From positions 1-64,000 of the forward strand of contig NZ_JAMJEZ010000005.1 of assembly GCF_023544715.1 (NCBI RefSeq): 64,000 nt of DNA, in the 5' to 3' direction. Within the stretch, counting starts at the first letter, position 1, and each line of letters opens with the position of its first letter. Shown one piece after another: positions 1 to 10,117 of the stretch. Both the position numbers and the translations under genes were made by a program. The notes beneath the pieces were generated by a model. It saw only the letters and a program-made list of their open reading frames with translations, made no database searches and was not told the DNA's origin. This DNA is from Pseudomonas eutrophicaquae. Its GTDB lineage: Bacteria > Pseudomonadota > Gammaproteobacteria > Pseudomonadales > Pseudomonadaceae.

Positions 1-75
1 GGCAGGGGCGGCTGGACTCGAACCAACGCATGGCAGGATCAAAACCTGCTGCCTTACCAACTTGGCGACGCCCCT
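1..75 (-). tRNA. tRNA-Gln (anticodon TTG)
   Basis: Read on the minus strand this is a full cloverleaf. The acceptor arm is AGGGGCG pairing with CGCCCCT, the anticodon stem CAGG/CCTG carries the loop with TTG, and the T-arm has GGTTCGAGTCC. The discriminator G is followed by CC; the last A of the encoded CCA would lie one base outside the window. In pseudomonads a tRNA-Gln sits just downstream of ispE, as here. Only the terminal base is missing. Confidence 0.95.
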
Positions 76-93
76 GTATCGTACAACCCGGTG

Positions 94-1008
94 CTAGACA
101 CCTGCTTCCGCCTTGCATCTTTCCAGCCTCTGGTGCAACGGTGAGAGGTTGCATCCGTGGGCTATAAAGTACTTCAAGGTGACCGGAAGCTGGCGCGAGA
201 CTTTATCAGCATCACTTGCATTTGGGAAGCTCCCAAACACGCAGGCTCCGGTGCCGGTCATCCTTGACTGAACAAACTTGTTCAGCAAGTTCAACACGTT
301 ACGAACTTCTGGATAACGTGCCTCGACGACTGGCTGGCAGTCGTTGTGACCACCCCCCTCGGGAAGGCCGCAAACTTTAATGACCGGTGTATGGCGTGTC
401 AACTCCGGTGCCGAGAAAATTTCTGCGGTGCTGATCGAGACCGCCGGGACGGCCACCAGGTACCAGGGCTCATCCAGCGTCACCGGGGTCAACTGCTCGC
501 CGACACCTTCGGCAAACGCGGCCCGTCCGCGGACGAACACCGGCACATCCGCGCCGAGTTGCAGGCCCAGCGCGGCCAGGCGCTCAAGCCCCAGCTCACA
601 ACCCCACAGGTGATCGAGGCCGAGCAGGGTGGTGGCGGCATCCGAGCTGCCGCCACCGATGCCCCCGCCCATGGGCAGACGTTTGTCCAGCCAGAGGTCA
701 GCACCCAGCGCCGTGCCGCTCTGCTGTTGCAGCAGGCGCGCCGCGCGCACGATCAGGTTGTCATCGTGGGCGACGCCTGCGATGGGCGTATGTAGGCGGA
801 TCTGCCCGTCGTCACGGCAGCGAAAGCCCAGCCAGTCGCCGTAGTCGAGGAACTGGAACAGGGTCTGCAGCGTGTGATAGCCGTCTGCGCGCCGGCCAGT
901 GACGTGCAGGAACAGGTTGAGCTTGGCCGGGGCCGGCAGCATCAGCGTGGCATCCGCCGGGATCGGCCCGGTGCCGGCGGTGGGCGGATGAGAGAGACTG
1001 AGATTCAT
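94..1008 (-). CDS. ispE: 4-diphosphocytidyl-2-C-methyl-D-erythritol kinase
   Basis: This cytosolic GHMP-family kinase phosphorylates the 2-hydroxyl of CDP-methylerythritol in the MEP (non-mevalonate) isoprenoid pathway. The N-terminal motif [21 protein letters not shown] and the glycine-rich ATP loop [17 protein letters not shown] are diagnostic. I chose the ATG at 1008 because it overlaps the lolB stop as ATGA, giving 304 residues. That leaves about 20 residues more N-terminal sequence than most IspE proteins, so an internal start just before LPAPAKLN is possible. It is the last gene of a TPR protein-lolB-ispE operon whose members overlap by 4 bases, and the tRNA-Gln follows on the same strand. 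Confidence 0.96.
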   Translation of the reverse strand: MNLSLSHPPTAGTGPIPADATLMLPAPAKLNLFLHVTGRRADGYHTLQTLFQFLDYGDWLGFRCRDDGQIRLHTPIAGVAHDDNLIVRAARLLQQQSGTALGADLWLDKRLPMGGGIGGGSSDAATTLLGLDHLWGCELGLERLAALGLQLGADVPVFVRGRAAFAEGVGEQLTPVTLDEPWYLVAVPAVSISTAEIFSAPELTRHTPVIKVCGLPEGGGHNDCQPVVEARYPEVRNVLNLLNKFVQSRMTGTGACVFGSFPNASDADKVSRQLPVTLKYFIAHGCNLSPLHQRLERCKAEAGV

Positions 1009-1619
1009 GGCGCGAGGCGGCGTGGCAGCCACTCCTTGATGACCAGGGTGATGTCCAGATCATGCCCGGACAGGCGCAGACGCCCTGGCAGCCAGTAATC
1101 ACCGTGACGGCTGTACTGGCTGTAATCGATGTCCCAGCCATCCTGCTCAAGATGCGCCAGGCGGCTGTCGCGATCCAGCGTCAGGCGGCTGCGGCTGTCG
1201 GGGGCCGGCAAGCCGCGTACCCACCACAGCAGATGGCTGACCGGCAGGCGCCAGCCCAGTTGCTGCTCCAGCAGATCCTCGGCGGAGGCGGCCTGATAGC
1301 GGCCCTGATTGGCGACTTCCAGCAAGACCTCGCCTTCGCGGCCGGTCAGGCGCGCCGCACCGCGGCCCAGCGGGCCGGACAGGCGAATGTCGTGGTACTG
1401 CTGGCGCTGCAGCCAGAACAGCGTGCCGCTGCCCGAATCCTGCGGCGCGCGGATGCCGACCTTGCCGCTGATCTGCCAGGCATCGATGTCACTGACGCTG
1501 GCCTTGTGGCTGCGCCAGGCGCTGGCCTCGCCTTGCCCATCGAGCGCCTCGCGCGGTGTAAAGGCTGAGCAGCCGCCAAGAAGCAGGACGGCGCTCAGCC
1601 AGAGCAGGGTGCGTTTCAC
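1005..1619 (-). CDS. lolB: Outer-membrane lipoprotein receptor LolB
   Basis: LolB is itself a lipoprotein. It accepts lipoproteins from periplasmic LolA and inserts them in the inner leaflet of the outer membrane. The 204-residue product has a short signal peptide (KR, then a leucine-rich stretch) and a lipobox LGGC at residues 14-17, so Cys17 would be acylated. The body contains the ISGKVGIR and GPLG segments usual in LolB. The start is GTG, overlapping the TGA of the upstream TPR gene as GTGA, and the stop overlaps the ispE start as ATGA, so the three genes are probably translationally coupled. Confidence 0.95.
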   Translation of the reverse strand: MKRTLLWLSAVLLLGGCSAFTPREALDGQGEASAWRSHKASVSDIDAWQISGKVGIRAPQDSGSGTLFWLQRQQYHDIRLSGPLGRGAARLTGREGEVLLEVANQGRYQAASAEDLLEQQLGWRLPVSHLLWWVRGLPAPDSRSRLTLDRDSRLAHLEQDGWDIDYSQYSRHGDYWLPGRLRLSGHDLDITLVIKEWLPRRLAP

Positions 1620-3343
1620 GGCGCCTCCTTGCCGGTCAGGCGGCGCAGGGTCTCACGCAGGATGGTGCCCTCCGGGTCCTTGGCAAATGCCTCGCGCCAG
1701 AGTGCCCGTGCCTCGCGGCGCTGTCCGCGTATCCACAGCACCTCGCCCAGATGGGCGGCGATTTCTTGGTCGGACATCCGTGCGTGGGCCTGGCGCAGCC
1801 AGCGTTCGGCCTCCTCCAGCTTGCCCATGCGGTAATGCACCCAGCCGAGGCTGTCGAGGATGGCCGGATCGTCCGGGTTCAGGCTGTGGGCCTGGGTGAT
1901 CAGCTCGAGCGCCTCGGCGTAGCGCGTGGTGCGATCGGCCAGGGTGTAGCCCAGGGCATTGAGGGCCATGGCGTTTTCCGGCTCGCGCTCGAGGATAAAG
2001 CGCAGATCCGTCTCCAGGGTCACCAAATCGTTGCGCTGCTCGGCGAGCATGGCCCGCACATACAGCAGGTTGAGATCCTCCGGGAACTGCTGTAGCGCGG
2101 CGGCAAGGCTTTGCCAGGCTTGCGCGGGATCGCCCAGGCGCGACAGGGCGTCGATCTCTACCTGATAGAGCTGCAGGGCGTAGTCGGGCTGGCGCTGGCG
2201 GGCGTCGGCCAGCTGCTGCAGGGCTTCAGCGCCGCGTCCGGCGCGCAGCAGCAGCTCGCTGCGGCGCAGCTGCGCGGGCAGATACTCGTTGCCCGGGCCG
2301 ACGGCGCCATAGGCGCGCAGCGCCGCGTCGATGTCCTTGTCCTGCTCGGCCAGGCGCCCGAGCTGGAAGTGCGCGGTATCCACATGACTGCCGCGCTCCA
2401 GCAGGGTTTCCAGGTGCTGGCGGGCCTCGTCCCAGCGGCGGGTTTCCAGATCGAGCAGGGCCAGCGACAGGTACAGGTCATCGTCGTCCGGATCGCCGGC
2501 CAGCAGGAAGGCGAACTGCTCGCGGGCCTTGTCGTACTGGGCTTGCTCGAGCAGCTGGCGGGCATAGGTCAGGCGCAGGCGCTTATCGTCCGGGTGCAGA
2601 TCCAGACCAGCTTCCAGCAGCGGCAGGCTCTCTGCGCCGCGCTGCAGCGCATTGAGCAGGCGGGTGCGCAGCAGCAGCAGGTTGATCTCGCGGCTGCCGG
2701 CCGGGTGCGCGCTCAGGCCCGCGAGCGCCTGCTCCAGGCGGCCATCCTGCTGCAGCAGCACCGCCTGACCGAACAGCAGCTGGCTGTTGTCGGGGTAGCG
2801 GCGTAGCAGGCGGGCGAAGGCCTTGAGCAGCCCGCGCCGGGTGTCGTCATCGACCTGGGCGGCGCTCAGCGCCAGAAAATCGAAGTGAGTGCTGCCATCG
2901 GAGAGTAGCACCTGCTCCATGTACAGCATCGCCTCTTCATGGCGACCGGCGCGCGCCAGCTGGATCGCCGCGCTGCGCTGGGCATCGAGGTTGTCGCGGG
3001 CGTGGCGCGCCCAGAGGATCGCTGTGTCCAGCGCCGCGTCCTCGGCGCCCAGGTACTCGGCGATCCGGAAGGCCCGCTCGGCCACTGCCGGGTCGGCGGT
3101 GAGGTGGGCCTGCTCCACATACTGCTCAAGCGCCAGATCAAAGCGCTCGCGCTGGCCGGCCAGCTCGGCGACCAGGAGGGCATACAGGGTCTCGGCGCTG
3201 AACGAAGCGACCGGCGCCGCACTCGTGCTGGCCGGGGCACTCTGGCTCACCGCGGGCATGCGCTCCGCGGAGACGGGGGAGGACAGGGACTGGCAACCGC
3301 CAAGCAGCGCCAGGGCGCTCAGCAGGGCGAGGGATCGGGTCAT
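1616..3343 (-). CDS. TPR-repeat outer-membrane lipoprotein
   Basis: The product is a 575-residue lipoprotein with tetratricopeptide repeats. The start chosen is the ATG giving [17 protein letters not shown], a signal peptide with lipobox LGGC; an upstream in-frame ATG would put 12 extra residues before it. The rest is alpha-helical TPR sequence with repeated A-x-x-L-G-x-x and P-D/E-x-A patterns, for example [18 protein letters not shown] and [19 protein letters not shown] near the C terminus. It is the first gene of the lolB-ispE operon, as in other pseudomonads. The exact role is not established; an envelope scaffold is an inference from the TPRs and lipid anchor. Confidence 0.85.
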   Translation of the reverse strand: MTRSLALLSALALLGGCQSLSSPVSAERMPAVSQSAPASTSAAPVASFSAETLYALLVAELAGQRERFDLALEQYVEQAHLTADPAVAERAFRIAEYLGAEDAALDTAILWARHARDNLDAQRSAAIQLARAGRHEEAMLYMEQVLLSDGSTHFDFLALSAAQVDDDTRRGLLKAFARLLRRYPDNSQLLFGQAVLLQQDGRLEQALAGLSAHPAGSREINLLLLRTRLLNALQRGAESLPLLEAGLDLHPDDKRLRLTYARQLLEQAQYDKAREQFAFLLAGDPDDDDLYLSLALLDLETRRWDEARQHLETLLERGSHVDTAHFQLGRLAEQDKDIDAALRAYGAVGPGNEYLPAQLRRSELLLRAGRGAEALQQLADARQRQPDYALQLYQVEIDALSRLGDPAQAWQSLAAALQQFPEDLNLLYVRAMLAEQRNDLVTLETDLRFILEREPENAMALNALGYTLADRTTRYAEALELITQAHSLNPDDPAILDSLGWVHYRMGKLEEAERWLRQAHARMSDQEIAAHLGEVLWIRGQRREARALWREAFAKDPEGTILRETLRRLTGKEAP

Positions 3344-3447
3344 GGCAGGGGCTCGCAGGCATACCGGGCAAGGCGGCAATCATGACACAAGCACCGGGTC
3401 AATCCCATGGCACAGCCCGCTCTATCGGCGTGATCATGCGCGGGCAG

Positions 3448-3476
3448 TTGTTCTGCACCGGGCTAAGTAGGACAAT
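3448..3476 (+). promoter_or_regulatory. Possible sigma-70 promoter of hemA
   Basis: A TTGTTC -35 element is separated by 17 bases from a GACAAT -10 element, ending 34 bases before the hemA ATG. It lies in the 167-bp divergent gap between the TPR lipoprotein gene and hemA. Each hexamer matches consensus at only four positions, so this is a plausible but unproven promoter. Confidence 0.4.
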
Positions 3477-3510
3477 CCCCGGCCTGTCTGGCCATTTCCC
3501 TACCTCGCGC

Positions 3511-4782
3511 ATGGCATTTCTCGCCCTCGGCATCAACCACAAGACCGCCTCGGTTGCGGTACGCGAGCGCGTGGCCTTTGGCCCCGAGCGGCTGGTCGAC
3601 GCCCTGCAGCAGCTGTGCCGGGTGGAGCCGTGCCGCGAGGCGGCGATCCTCTCGACCTGCAACCGCAGCGAATTGTACCTGGCGCTGGATGAAGCGCAGC
3701 CCGAGGCGATCCTCGCCTGGCTGGCGCAGTACCATCACCTTGATCTCCATGAGCTGCGCCGCTGCGCTTATGTCCATGAAGACAGCGAGGCGGTGCGCCA
3801 CATGATGCGGGTGGCCTGTGGTCTGGATTCGATGATCCTCGGTGAGCCGCAGATCCTCGGCCAGATGAAGGATGCCTACGCCAGCGCCCGCGAGGCTGGC
3901 ACTCTGGGTCCGCAGCTGGGCCGGCTGTTCCAGGCGACCTTCAACACCGCCAAGACGGTGCGCACCGATACACGCATCGGCGAGAACCCGGTGTCGGTGG
4001 CCTTCGCCGCGGTCAGTCTGGCCAAGCAGATCTTCAGTGACCTCAAGCGCAGCCAAGCGCTGCTGATCGGTGCCGGCGAGACCATCGCGCTGGTGGCTCG
4101 CCATCTGCACGAGCAGGGCGTCTCGCGCATCGTGGTCGCCAACCGCACCCTTGAGCGCGCCCGCCAGCTGGCCAGCGAGATCGGCGGCCAGGCGGTGCTG
4201 CTGGCCGACATTCCCGAGCAGCTGGTGCACAGCGACATCGTCATCAGCTCCACCGCCAGCCCGCTGCCGATTCTCGGCAAGGGCGCGGTCGAGCGGGCGT
4301 TGAAAAAGCGCAAGCATCGCCCGGTGTTCATGGTCGATATCGCCGTACCGCGGGATATCGAGCCGGAAGTCGGCGAACTGGACGACATCTACCTTTATAC
4401 GGTGGATGACCTGCACGAGGTCATTGCCGAAAACCTGCGCAGCCGCCAGGGCGCGGCTCAGGCCGCCGAGGAGCTGGTGCTGGCCGGGGTGGCCGAGTTT
4501 GCCGAGCGCCTGCGCGAGCGCGACAGCCTCGATTTGCTGCGCAGCTACCGCGCGCGCGCCGAGCAGCTGCGCGACGAGGAGTTGACCAAGGCGCTGCGCC
4601 TGCTCGGCAACGGCACGCCGGCCGAGGATGTACTGGCCCAGCTGGCCCGCGGCCTGACCAACAAGCTGCTGCATGCCCCGAGCGTGCAGCTGAAGAAATT
4701 CTCCGCCGCCGGCCGCCACGATGCGCTGGCCGTGGCTCAGGAACTGCTCGATCTCGACGGGGCTGCTGCGCCCCACCGCTAA
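3511..4782 (+). CDS. hemA: Glutamyl-tRNA reductase
   Basis: The enzyme reduces glutamyl-tRNA(Glu) to glutamate-1-semialdehyde with NADPH, the first committed step of C5-pathway tetrapyrrole synthesis. The start [15 protein letters not shown] is the conserved N terminus of the family and gives 423 residues; the open frame continues upstream but with no family-like sequence. The active-site cysteine lies in [10 protein letters not shown] at about residue 50, followed by the [15 protein letters not shown] substrate motif and the NADPH-binding segment [16 protein letters not shown]. The C-terminal dimerisation helix is present. It starts the hemA-prfA-prmC-moeB-murI operon. Ferrochelatase, the last enzyme of the pathway, is encoded at 18.3 kb. 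Confidence 0.98.
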   Translation: MAFLALGINHKTASVAVRERVAFGPERLVDALQQLCRVEPCREAAILSTCNRSELYLALDEAQPEAILAWLAQYHHLDLHELRRCAYVHEDSEAVRHMMRVACGLDSMILGEPQILGQMKDAYASAREAGTLGPQLGRLFQATFNTAKTVRTDTRIGENPVSVAFAAVSLAKQIFSDLKRSQALLIGAGETIALVARHLHEQGVSRIVVANRTLERARQLASEIGGQAVLLADIPEQLVHSDIVISSTASPLPILGKGAVERALKKRKHRPVFMVDIAVPRDIEPEVGELDDIYLYTVDDLHEVIAENLRSRQGAAQAAEELVLAGVAEFAERLRERDSLDLLRSYRARAEQLRDEELTKALRLLGNGTPAEDVLAQLARGLTNKLLHAPSVQLKKFSAAGRHDALAVAQELLDLDGAAAPHR

Positions 4783-4830
4783 CCGCATCGCCCGCGCCCC
4801 TGATGCCGCGGGTCCATGGTGAGTCCCCCG

Positions 4831-5913
4831 ATGAAAGCCTCGCTGCTCAACAAGCTCGATACCCTGCAGGATCGTTTCGAGGAGCTGACCGCGCTGCTCG
4901 GCGATGCCGAGGTGATCAGTGATCAGTCCAAATTCCGCGCCTACTCCCGTGAATATGCGGAGATCGAGCCGGTGATCGAGGCCTTCCGCGCCCTGCGCAA
5001 GGTGCAGGGCGATCTGGAAGGCGCCCAGGCGCTGCTCAAGGACAGCGACCCGGATCTGCGCGCCATGGCCGAGGAAGAAGTGGCCGAGTCCCGCGCGCAG
5101 CTCGAGGCGCTTGAAACGAATCTGCAACGCATGCTGCTGCCCAAGGACCCTCGCGATGGGCGCAACGTGTTTCTCGAAATCCGCGCTGGCACCGGCGGTG
5201 ACGAGGCGGCGATCTTCTCCGGCGATCTGTTCCGCATGTACTCGCGCTATGCCGAGCGTCAGGGTTGGCGGGTCGAGATCCTCTCCGAGAGCGAAGGCGA
5301 GCACGGTGGCTACAAGGAGGTGATCGCGCGGGTCGAGGGCGATAGCGTCTATGCCAAGCTCAAGTTCGAGTCCGGCGCCCATCGTGTGCAGCGCGTGCCC
5401 GCCACCGAATCCCAGGGGCGCATCCACACCTCGGCCTGCACCGTGGCGGTGCTGCCCGAGCCCGACGAGCAGGCGGCCATCGAGATCAATCCGGCGGATC
5501 TGCGCGTCGATACCTACCGCGCCTCCGGCGCCGGTGGCCAGCACGTCAACAAGACCGAATCGGCGATCCGCATCACCCACATCCCCTCCGGGATCGTGGT
5601 CGAGTGTCAGGAAGAGCGCTCCCAGCACAAGAACCGCGCCAAGGCGATGGCCTGGCTGGCGGCTCGTCTGCAGGATCAGCAGGACGCCGCCGCGCACCGG
5701 GAAATCTCCGAGACCCGCAAGCTCTTGGTCGGCTCCGGCGATCGCTCCGAGCGCATCCGTACCTACAACTTCCCCCAGGGGCGCGTCACTGACCATCGCA
5801 TCAACCTGACCCTCTACGCGCTGAACGAGGTGATGGGCGGGGCGGTCGAACAGGTGATCGAACCGCTGTTGCAGGAATACCAGGCCGACCAGCTGGCGGC
5901 CCTGGGTGACTGA
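4831..5913 (+). CDS. prfA: Peptide chain release factor 1
   Basis: RF1 recognises UAA and UAG stop codons in the ribosomal A site and triggers peptide release. The 360-residue protein contains the GGQ motif in [16 protein letters not shown], whose Gln is methylated by PrmC, and the [17 protein letters not shown] segment carrying the PxT stop-codon-reading tripeptide. I chose the ATG for [10 protein letters not shown], the conserved start, rather than an in-frame ATG 15 bases upstream. The gene encoding its modifying methylase follows directly. Confidence 0.98.
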   Translation: MKASLLNKLDTLQDRFEELTALLGDAEVISDQSKFRAYSREYAEIEPVIEAFRALRKVQGDLEGAQALLKDSDPDLRAMAEEEVAESRAQLEALETNLQRMLLPKDPRDGRNVFLEIRAGTGGDEAAIFSGDLFRMYSRYAERQGWRVEILSESEGEHGGYKEVIARVEGDSVYAKLKFESGAHRVQRVPATESQGRIHTSACTVAVLPEPDEQAAIEINPADLRVDTYRASGAGGQHVNKTESAIRITHIPSGIVVECQEERSQHKNRAKAMAWLAARLQDQQDAAAHREISETRKLLVGSGDRSERIRTYNFPQGRVTDHRINLTLYALNEVMGGAVEQVIEPLLQEYQADQLAALGD

Positions 5914-5932
5914 ATCCTCGACGAGAGCCCTG

Positions 5933-6778
5933 ATGCCAACCATCGACACCCTGCTGGCCAGCGCCACGCTGCCCGACTCGCCCAGCGCCCGCCTGGATGC
6001 CGAGCTGCTGCTCGCCCATGTGCTCGGCAAACCGCGCAGCTACCTGCGCACCTGGCCGGAGCGCGAGCCCTCGGCCGAGCAGTGCGCAGCCTTTGCCGCG
6101 CTGCTGGCGCGGCGCCGGACGGGGGAGCCGGTGGCGTATCTGCTGGGGCGGCAGGGCTTTTGGAGTCTGGAGCTGGAGGTGGCGCCGCATACTCTGATCC
6201 CGCGCCCGGATACCGAACTGCTGGTCGAGGCGGCGCTCAGCCTCGGCCCGCCGGGGCCGGCCCTGGTGCTGGATCTGGGCACCGGCAGCGGGGCCATCGC
6301 GCTGGCGCTGGCCTGCGAGCGGCCGCACTGGCAGCTCGTGGGGGTGGATCGGGTGGCGGAGGCGGTGCAGCTGGCCGAGCGCAACCGCATGCGGCTCCAA
6401 TTGGGGAATGTACGTTTTCTCGAGAGTCACTGGTTCGCGGCGCTGGCCGGTGAGCACTTTGCGCTGATCGTCGGCAATCCGCCGTATATCGCCGCGGATG
6501 ACCGGCATCTGGGCGAGGGCGATGTGCGCTTCGAGCCGGCCAGCGCGCTGGTGGCCGGCCATGACGGGCTGGACGATATCCGCCAGATCGTGCGCGAGGC
6601 GCCGGCGTATCTTGAGCCCGGTGGCTGGCTGCTGCTCGAGCACGGCTATGACCAGGCCGAGGTGGTCCGCGCGCTGTTTACCGCGCAAGGCTTTGCCGCA
6701 GTGACGAGTCGCCGTGATCTGGGTGGCCATGAGCGGATTACGCTGGGGCAGTGGACAGGAGCGCGCGATGCTCAGTGA
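5933..6778 (+). CDS. prmC: Release factor glutamine N5-methyltransferase
   Basis: PrmC (HemK) uses S-adenosylmethionine to methylate the glutamine of the GGQ motif in RF1 and RF2, which raises termination efficiency. The 281-residue protein has an N-terminal helical substrate-binding domain, the SAM motif VLDLGTGSGAIALALA and the catalytic NPPY in IVGNPPYIAADD. The start MPTIDTLLA is 20 bases after the prfA stop and is preceded by a GAGAG ribosome-binding site. An open frame extends back into prfA but adds nothing family-like. The end overlaps the start of moeB by 11 bases. Confidence 0.97.
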   Translation: MPTIDTLLASATLPDSPSARLDAELLLAHVLGKPRSYLRTWPEREPSAEQCAAFAALLARRRTGEPVAYLLGRQGFWSLELEVAPHTLIPRPDTELLVEAALSLGPPGPALVLDLGTGSGAIALALACERPHWQLVGVDRVAEAVQLAERNRMRLQLGNVRFLESHWFAALAGEHFALIVGNPPYIAADDRHLGEGDVRFEPASALVAGHDGLDDIRQIVREAPAYLEPGGWLLLEHGYDQAEVVRALFTAQGFAAVTSRRDLGGHERITLGQWTGARDAQ

Positions 6779-7526
6779 TGACGAACTGCTGCGCTACAGC
6801 CGGCAGATCCTGCTGCGTGAGGTCGATATCGACGGCCAGCTGCGCATCGGCGCCGGTCGGGTGCTGGTGGTCGGCCTCGGTGGGCTTGGCTCGCCGGTCG
6901 CGCTGTATCTGGCCGCCGCCGGGGTCGGCGAGCTGCATCTGGCCGATTTCGACCGTGTGGATCTGAGCAATCTGCAGCGTCAGGTGCTGCACGATACGGC
7001 CAGCCTCGGCCAGCGCAAGGTCGATTCGGCCCTCGCGCGCTTGTCCGCCCTCAATCCGCAGATTCGCCTGATCCCGCACCACGGCGCGCTGGCAGATGCT
7101 GCGCTGGCTGCCGCGGTGGCGGCGGTCGATGTGGTGGTGGACTGCTGCGACAACTTCGCCACCCGCGCCGCTGTGAATGCCGCCTGTGTGGCGGCCGGCA
7201 AGCCGCTGGTGTCCGGTGCGGCGATCCGTCTGGAGGGCCAGCTGGCGGTCTTTGATCCGCGCCGCGCCGAGAGTCCCTGCTACCACTGCCTGTACGGTGA
7301 GAGCGGTGATGAGGCGCTGACCTGCAGCGAAGCCGGGGTGCTGGGTCCGCTGGTCGGCACCATTGGCAGCCTGCAGGCGCTGGAGGTGCTCAAGCTGCTG
7401 GCCGGCTTTGGCGAGCCGCTGGTCGGGCGCCTGCTGCTGGTCGATGGGCGGCAGACGCACTTTCGCGAGCTGCGCGTCCCGCGTGATCCCGAGTGCCCGG
7501 TGTGCGGGGCGCGTCATGGCCTGTGA
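6768..7526 (+). CDS. moeB: MoeB/ThiF-family sulfur-carrier adenylyltransferase
   Basis: This E1-like enzyme adenylates the C-terminal Gly-Gly of a small sulfur-carrier protein, MoaD for molybdopterin or ThiS for thiamine. The 252-residue product starts [16 protein letters not shown] and has the nucleotide-binding [19 protein letters not shown], the [11 protein letters not shown] motif and two Cys-x-x-Cys pairs (CYHC and CPVC) that bind structural zinc. No C-terminal rhodanese domain is present. The start lies inside the end of prmC and the stop overlaps the start of murI, so it is translated within the hemA operon. MoeB is the usual name at this locus; a ThiF role cannot be excluded. Confidence 0.9.
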   Translation: MLSDDELLRYSRQILLREVDIDGQLRIGAGRVLVVGLGGLGSPVALYLAAAGVGELHLADFDRVDLSNLQRQVLHDTASLGQRKVDSALARLSALNPQIRLIPHHGALADAALAAAVAAVDVVVDCCDNFATRAAVNAACVAAGKPLVSGAAIRLEGQLAVFDPRRAESPCYHCLYGESGDEALTCSEAGVLGPLVGTIGSLQALEVLKLLAGFGEPLVGRLLLVDGRQTHFRELRVPRDPECPVCGARHGL

Positions 7527-8310
7527 GGCGCCGATCGGCGTCTTTGATTCCGGCGTCGGTGGCCTCTCGGTGCTGGGTGAGATCCGCCGTCAGCTGCCGC
7601 AGGAATCGCTGCTGTATGTCGCTGACAGCGGCCATGTGCCCTACGGCGAGAAGAGCCGCGAGTACATCCTGGCGCGCTGCCGTGCGGTGGCAGCCTTTCT
7701 GCTCGAGCAGCAGGCCAAGGCGCTGGTGATCGCCTGCAATACCGCGACGGTGGCGGCGATTGCCGAGCTGCGCGAGCAGTATCCGCTGTTGCCGATCGTC
7801 GGGCTGGAGCCGGCGATCAAGCCTGCCGCGGCGCTGACCCGCTGCGGGGTGATCGGCGTGCTGGCCACTACCGGCACCCTGGCCAGTGCCCGTTATGCGT
7901 TGCTGCGCGATCAGTTTGCCGGCAACGCCCATGTCATCGCTCAGGCCTGTCCGGGGCTGGTGGAGTGCGTGGAGCGCGGCGAGCTGCACAGTGCCTCGAC
8001 CCGTGCGCTGCTCAAGCGCTATGTACAGCCGCTGCTGGAAGGCGGCTGCGATACCGTGGTGCTCGGCTGCACCCATTATCCGTTCCTGCGTGAGTTGCTG
8101 GCCGAGCTGTTGCCGCCCGAGGTGCAGCTGACCGACAGCGGCGCCGCGGTGGCCCGCCAGCTGGAGCGCCGGCTGGTGGCCGGTGAGCTGTGTGCCCGTG
8201 GACCGGCGCGGCCGGCGCGCTTCTGGAGCAGTGGTGACCCAGCGGCGCTCAAACCGCTGCTGCCGCTTTTGTGGGGTGAGGCCGCCGAGGTGACGGCGCT
8301 GGCGCGCTAA
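7516..8310 (+). CDS. murI: Glutamate racemase
   Basis: MurI interconverts L- and D-glutamate and supplies D-Glu for the peptidoglycan stem peptide. The 264-residue protein contains [11 protein letters not shown] near the N terminus, the first catalytic cysteine in [10 protein letters not shown] and the second in [12 protein letters not shown] chose the ATG overlapping the last 11 bases of moeB ([13 protein letters not shown]). It is the last gene of the hemA operon, and its TAA overlaps the TAG of the convergent DUF2878 gene. Confidence 0.97.
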   Translation: MACEAPIGVFDSGVGGLSVLGEIRRQLPQESLLYVADSGHVPYGEKSREYILARCRAVAAFLLEQQAKALVIACNTATVAAIAELREQYPLLPIVGLEPAIKPAAALTRCGVIGVLATTGTLASARYALLRDQFAGNAHVIAQACPGLVECVERGELHSASTRALLKRYVQPLLEGGCDTVVLGCTHYPFLRELLAELLPPEVQLTDSGAAVARQLERRLVAGELCARGPARPARFWSSGDPAALKPLLPLLWGEAAEVTALAR

Positions 8311-8822
8311 CCCGCCAGTGCCGCGCGGGCACGGTACAGGGCGGCAAAGCCGTGCAGCACCGGCATCAAGAGTGCCCAGAGCAGGGCCAGCAGAGTGAGG
8401 GTAACGGTCTCACCCAGCGGCATGCCGACCCCAGCCAGCTGCGCGCCGCTCCAGTAGGCCAGTGGCCCGCCGAGCGCACCGAGCAGGCTGGATAGCCACC
8501 AGGGCTTGGCGCTCCACGCCAGGCAATGATTGAGGGTGGTGCCAAGCAGCGCCCAGAGCAGTGCCAGCCAGGCGGGAATCAGCGTGCGCGGCTCGCCAAA
8601 GTCGAACACGCCCATCTGCAGCAGCAGGCTGTCCAGCGCGCTGCCGGCAATCAGCACACTGGCCACCAGACGGCCCTCGGCCTGCCAGCGCCCGCGGGGC
8701 AGAAAGTGCGCGAGCAGCATCAGCGCGGCCACGCCCAACAGCAGCGGCTGGGTGGCGGCGTAGATGCACGCCAGCCAGCCGGCCTGAAACAGCAGCGCAT
8801 TCAGCAGCAGGGCGCGGTTCAT
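8307..8822 (-). CDS. DUF2878 integral membrane protein
   Basis: The product has 171 residues and five or six hydrophobic helices (for example [15 protein letters not shown] and [19 protein letters not shown]). The family has no established function. The ATG overlaps the TGA of the CFA-like methyltransferase gene as ATGA, which places it last in the photolyase operon. In other pseudomonads DUF2878 genes accompany the same methyltransferase, DUF1365 and amine-oxidase genes, so a role in the same membrane-lipid change is a reasonable inference. Confidence 0.8.
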   Translation of the reverse strand: MNRALLLNALLFQAGWLACIYAATQPLLLGVAALMLLAHFLPRGRWQAEGRLVASVLIAGSALDSLLLQMGVFDFGEPRTLIPAWLALLWALLGTTLNHCLAWSAKPWWLSSLLGALGGPLAYWSGAQLAGVGMPLGETVTLTLLALLWALLMPVLHGFAALYRARAALAG

Positions 8823-10117
8823 GCGCGGGCGAGGCTCAAGTCGCCCAGCAGCGACTGCGGGCGGGCATCGGGCTTGGCCAGCAGCATCTGGACGGTACCG
8901 ATGGTGCGCTCCAGGAAGCCGCCCTCGCAGTAGCACAGATAGAACTCCCAGAGGCGGAAGAAGTAGTCGTCATAGCCGCGCTGCTCCAGCTCGACCCGGG
9001 CATGGCGCAGGTTGTCGTGCCACTGGCGCAGGGTGCGCGCATAGTGCGGGCCGAAGTCCTCCAGGTGCAGCAGGTTCATGTCGGTGCCGCCGGTAATGGT
9101 CTTGAGCATCGCCTCGATCGAGGGCAGCGCGCCGCCGGGGAAGATGTAGCGCTGGATGAAGTCCACGCTGTTGCAGGCCTGCTGGTAGCGCTGGTCGCGG
9201 ATGGTGATGGCCTGCAGCAGCATCAGCCCGTCGGGCTTGAGCAGGTGCGCGCATTGGCGGAAGTATTCCGGCAGGTAGCGATGCCCGACCGCCTCGATCA
9301 TCTCGATCGACACCAGCTTGTCGTACTGGCCGGTCAGGTCGCGGTAGTCCTCCAGCAGCAGGGTGACGCGATCCTCCAGACCCAGCGTGCGGATGCGCTC
9401 GGCGGTGTAGGCGTGCTGCTCGCGGGACAGGGTGGTGGTGGTCACCCGGCAGCCGCAATGCTGGGCGGCATACAGCGCCATGCTGCCCCAGCCGGTGCCG
9501 ATCTCCAGCAGGTGGTCGGAGGGTTTGAGGTCGAGCTTCTGGCAGATGCGCTCGAGCTTGTTGAGCTGCGCCTGCTCCAGGGTGTCCTCGGCGCGCTGGT
9601 ACATGGCCGCCGAGTACATCATGGTCGGATCGAGGAAGGCCTCGAACAGGTCATTGCCCAGGTCGTAGTGGGCAGCAATGTTACGCCGCGAGCCCTCGCG
9701 CGAGTTGCGGTTGATGGCATGCAGTGCGCGCAGCACCGGGTGGCTTAAGGCGGCCAGTCCGCCTTCCATCGCATCCAGCACCTCAAGGTTGGCGACAAAG
9801 ATGCGGATCACCGCGGTCAGATCCGGGCTGCTCCAGTAACCGTGGATATACGCCTCGCCTGCGCCCACCGAGCCGTTGGTGGCCACCAGACCCCAGGCGG
9901 CGTTGTCATGCACGTGGATTTCGGCATGCAGCTCGGCGTGCGCATCCCCAAAGCTCAGGCACTCATCGCCCTCGACCAGCAGCAGGCGGCCGCGGCGCAG
10001 CTGGCCGAGCTGGCGCAGGACGGCACTGCGCAGCAGCCGGGTGGACAGACCAAGCACCCCCAGGCCTCCGAGCAGGCGGCTGCGGGTACGGACAGTACTC
10101 AGGCTAGAGCTCTTCAT
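8819..10117 (-). CDS. Cyclopropane-fatty-acid-synthase-like SAM methyltransferase
   Basis: This 432-residue protein belongs to the CFA synthase family, which transfers methyl groups from SAM to double bonds of membrane phospholipid acyl chains. The SAM site LLEIGTGWGSMALYAA is at about residues 205-220, preceded by AHYDLGNDLFEAFLDPTMMYS and followed by SIEMIEAVGHRYLPEYF, both family signatures. A GGAG ribosome-binding site precedes the ATG, which overlaps the DUF1365 gene by 14 bases. Its partners here (DUF1365, flavin amine oxidase, SDR) match clusters linked to stress-induced or modified fatty acids rather than the stand-alone housekeeping cfa. Whether the product is a cyclopropane, a methyl-branched or a furan fatty acid cannot be told from sequence. 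Confidence 0.9.
   Translation of the reverse strand: MKSSSLSTVRTRSRLLGGLGVLGLSTRLLRSAVLRQLGQLRRGRLLLVEGDECLSFGDAHAELHAEIHVHDNAAWGLVATNGSVGAGEAYIHGYWSSPDLTAVIRIFVANLEVLDAMEGGLAALSHPVLRALHAINRNSREGSRRNIAAHYDLGNDLFEAFLDPTMMYSAAMYQRAEDTLEQAQLNKLERICQKLDLKPSDHLLEIGTGWGSMALYAAQHCGCRVTTTTLSREQHAYTAERIRTLGLEDRVTLLLEDYRDLTGQYDKLVSIEMIEAVGHRYLPEYFRQCAHLLKPDGLMLLQAITIRDQRYQQACNSVDFIQRYIFPGGALPSIEAMLKTITGGTDMNLLHLEDFGPHYARTLRQWHDNLRHARVELEQRGYDDYFFRLWEFYLCYCEGGFLERTIGTVQMLLAKPDARPQSLLGDLSLARA

Noticed and set aside
3463-6030. Very long minus-strand open frame opposite hemA and prfA
   Set aside because: It is antisense to two certain genes, has low-complexity composition and no family motif. Such frames are expected opposite GC-rich coding sequence. 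The same applies to long antisense frames at 55078-57678 and 61617-63860.
8022-8027. TGTACA inside murI, and similar copies at 13273, 15567 and 16099
   Set aside because: These are single copies within coding sequence, with no promoter elements and no second box at 11 or 18 bp. They are expected by chance in a window this size.
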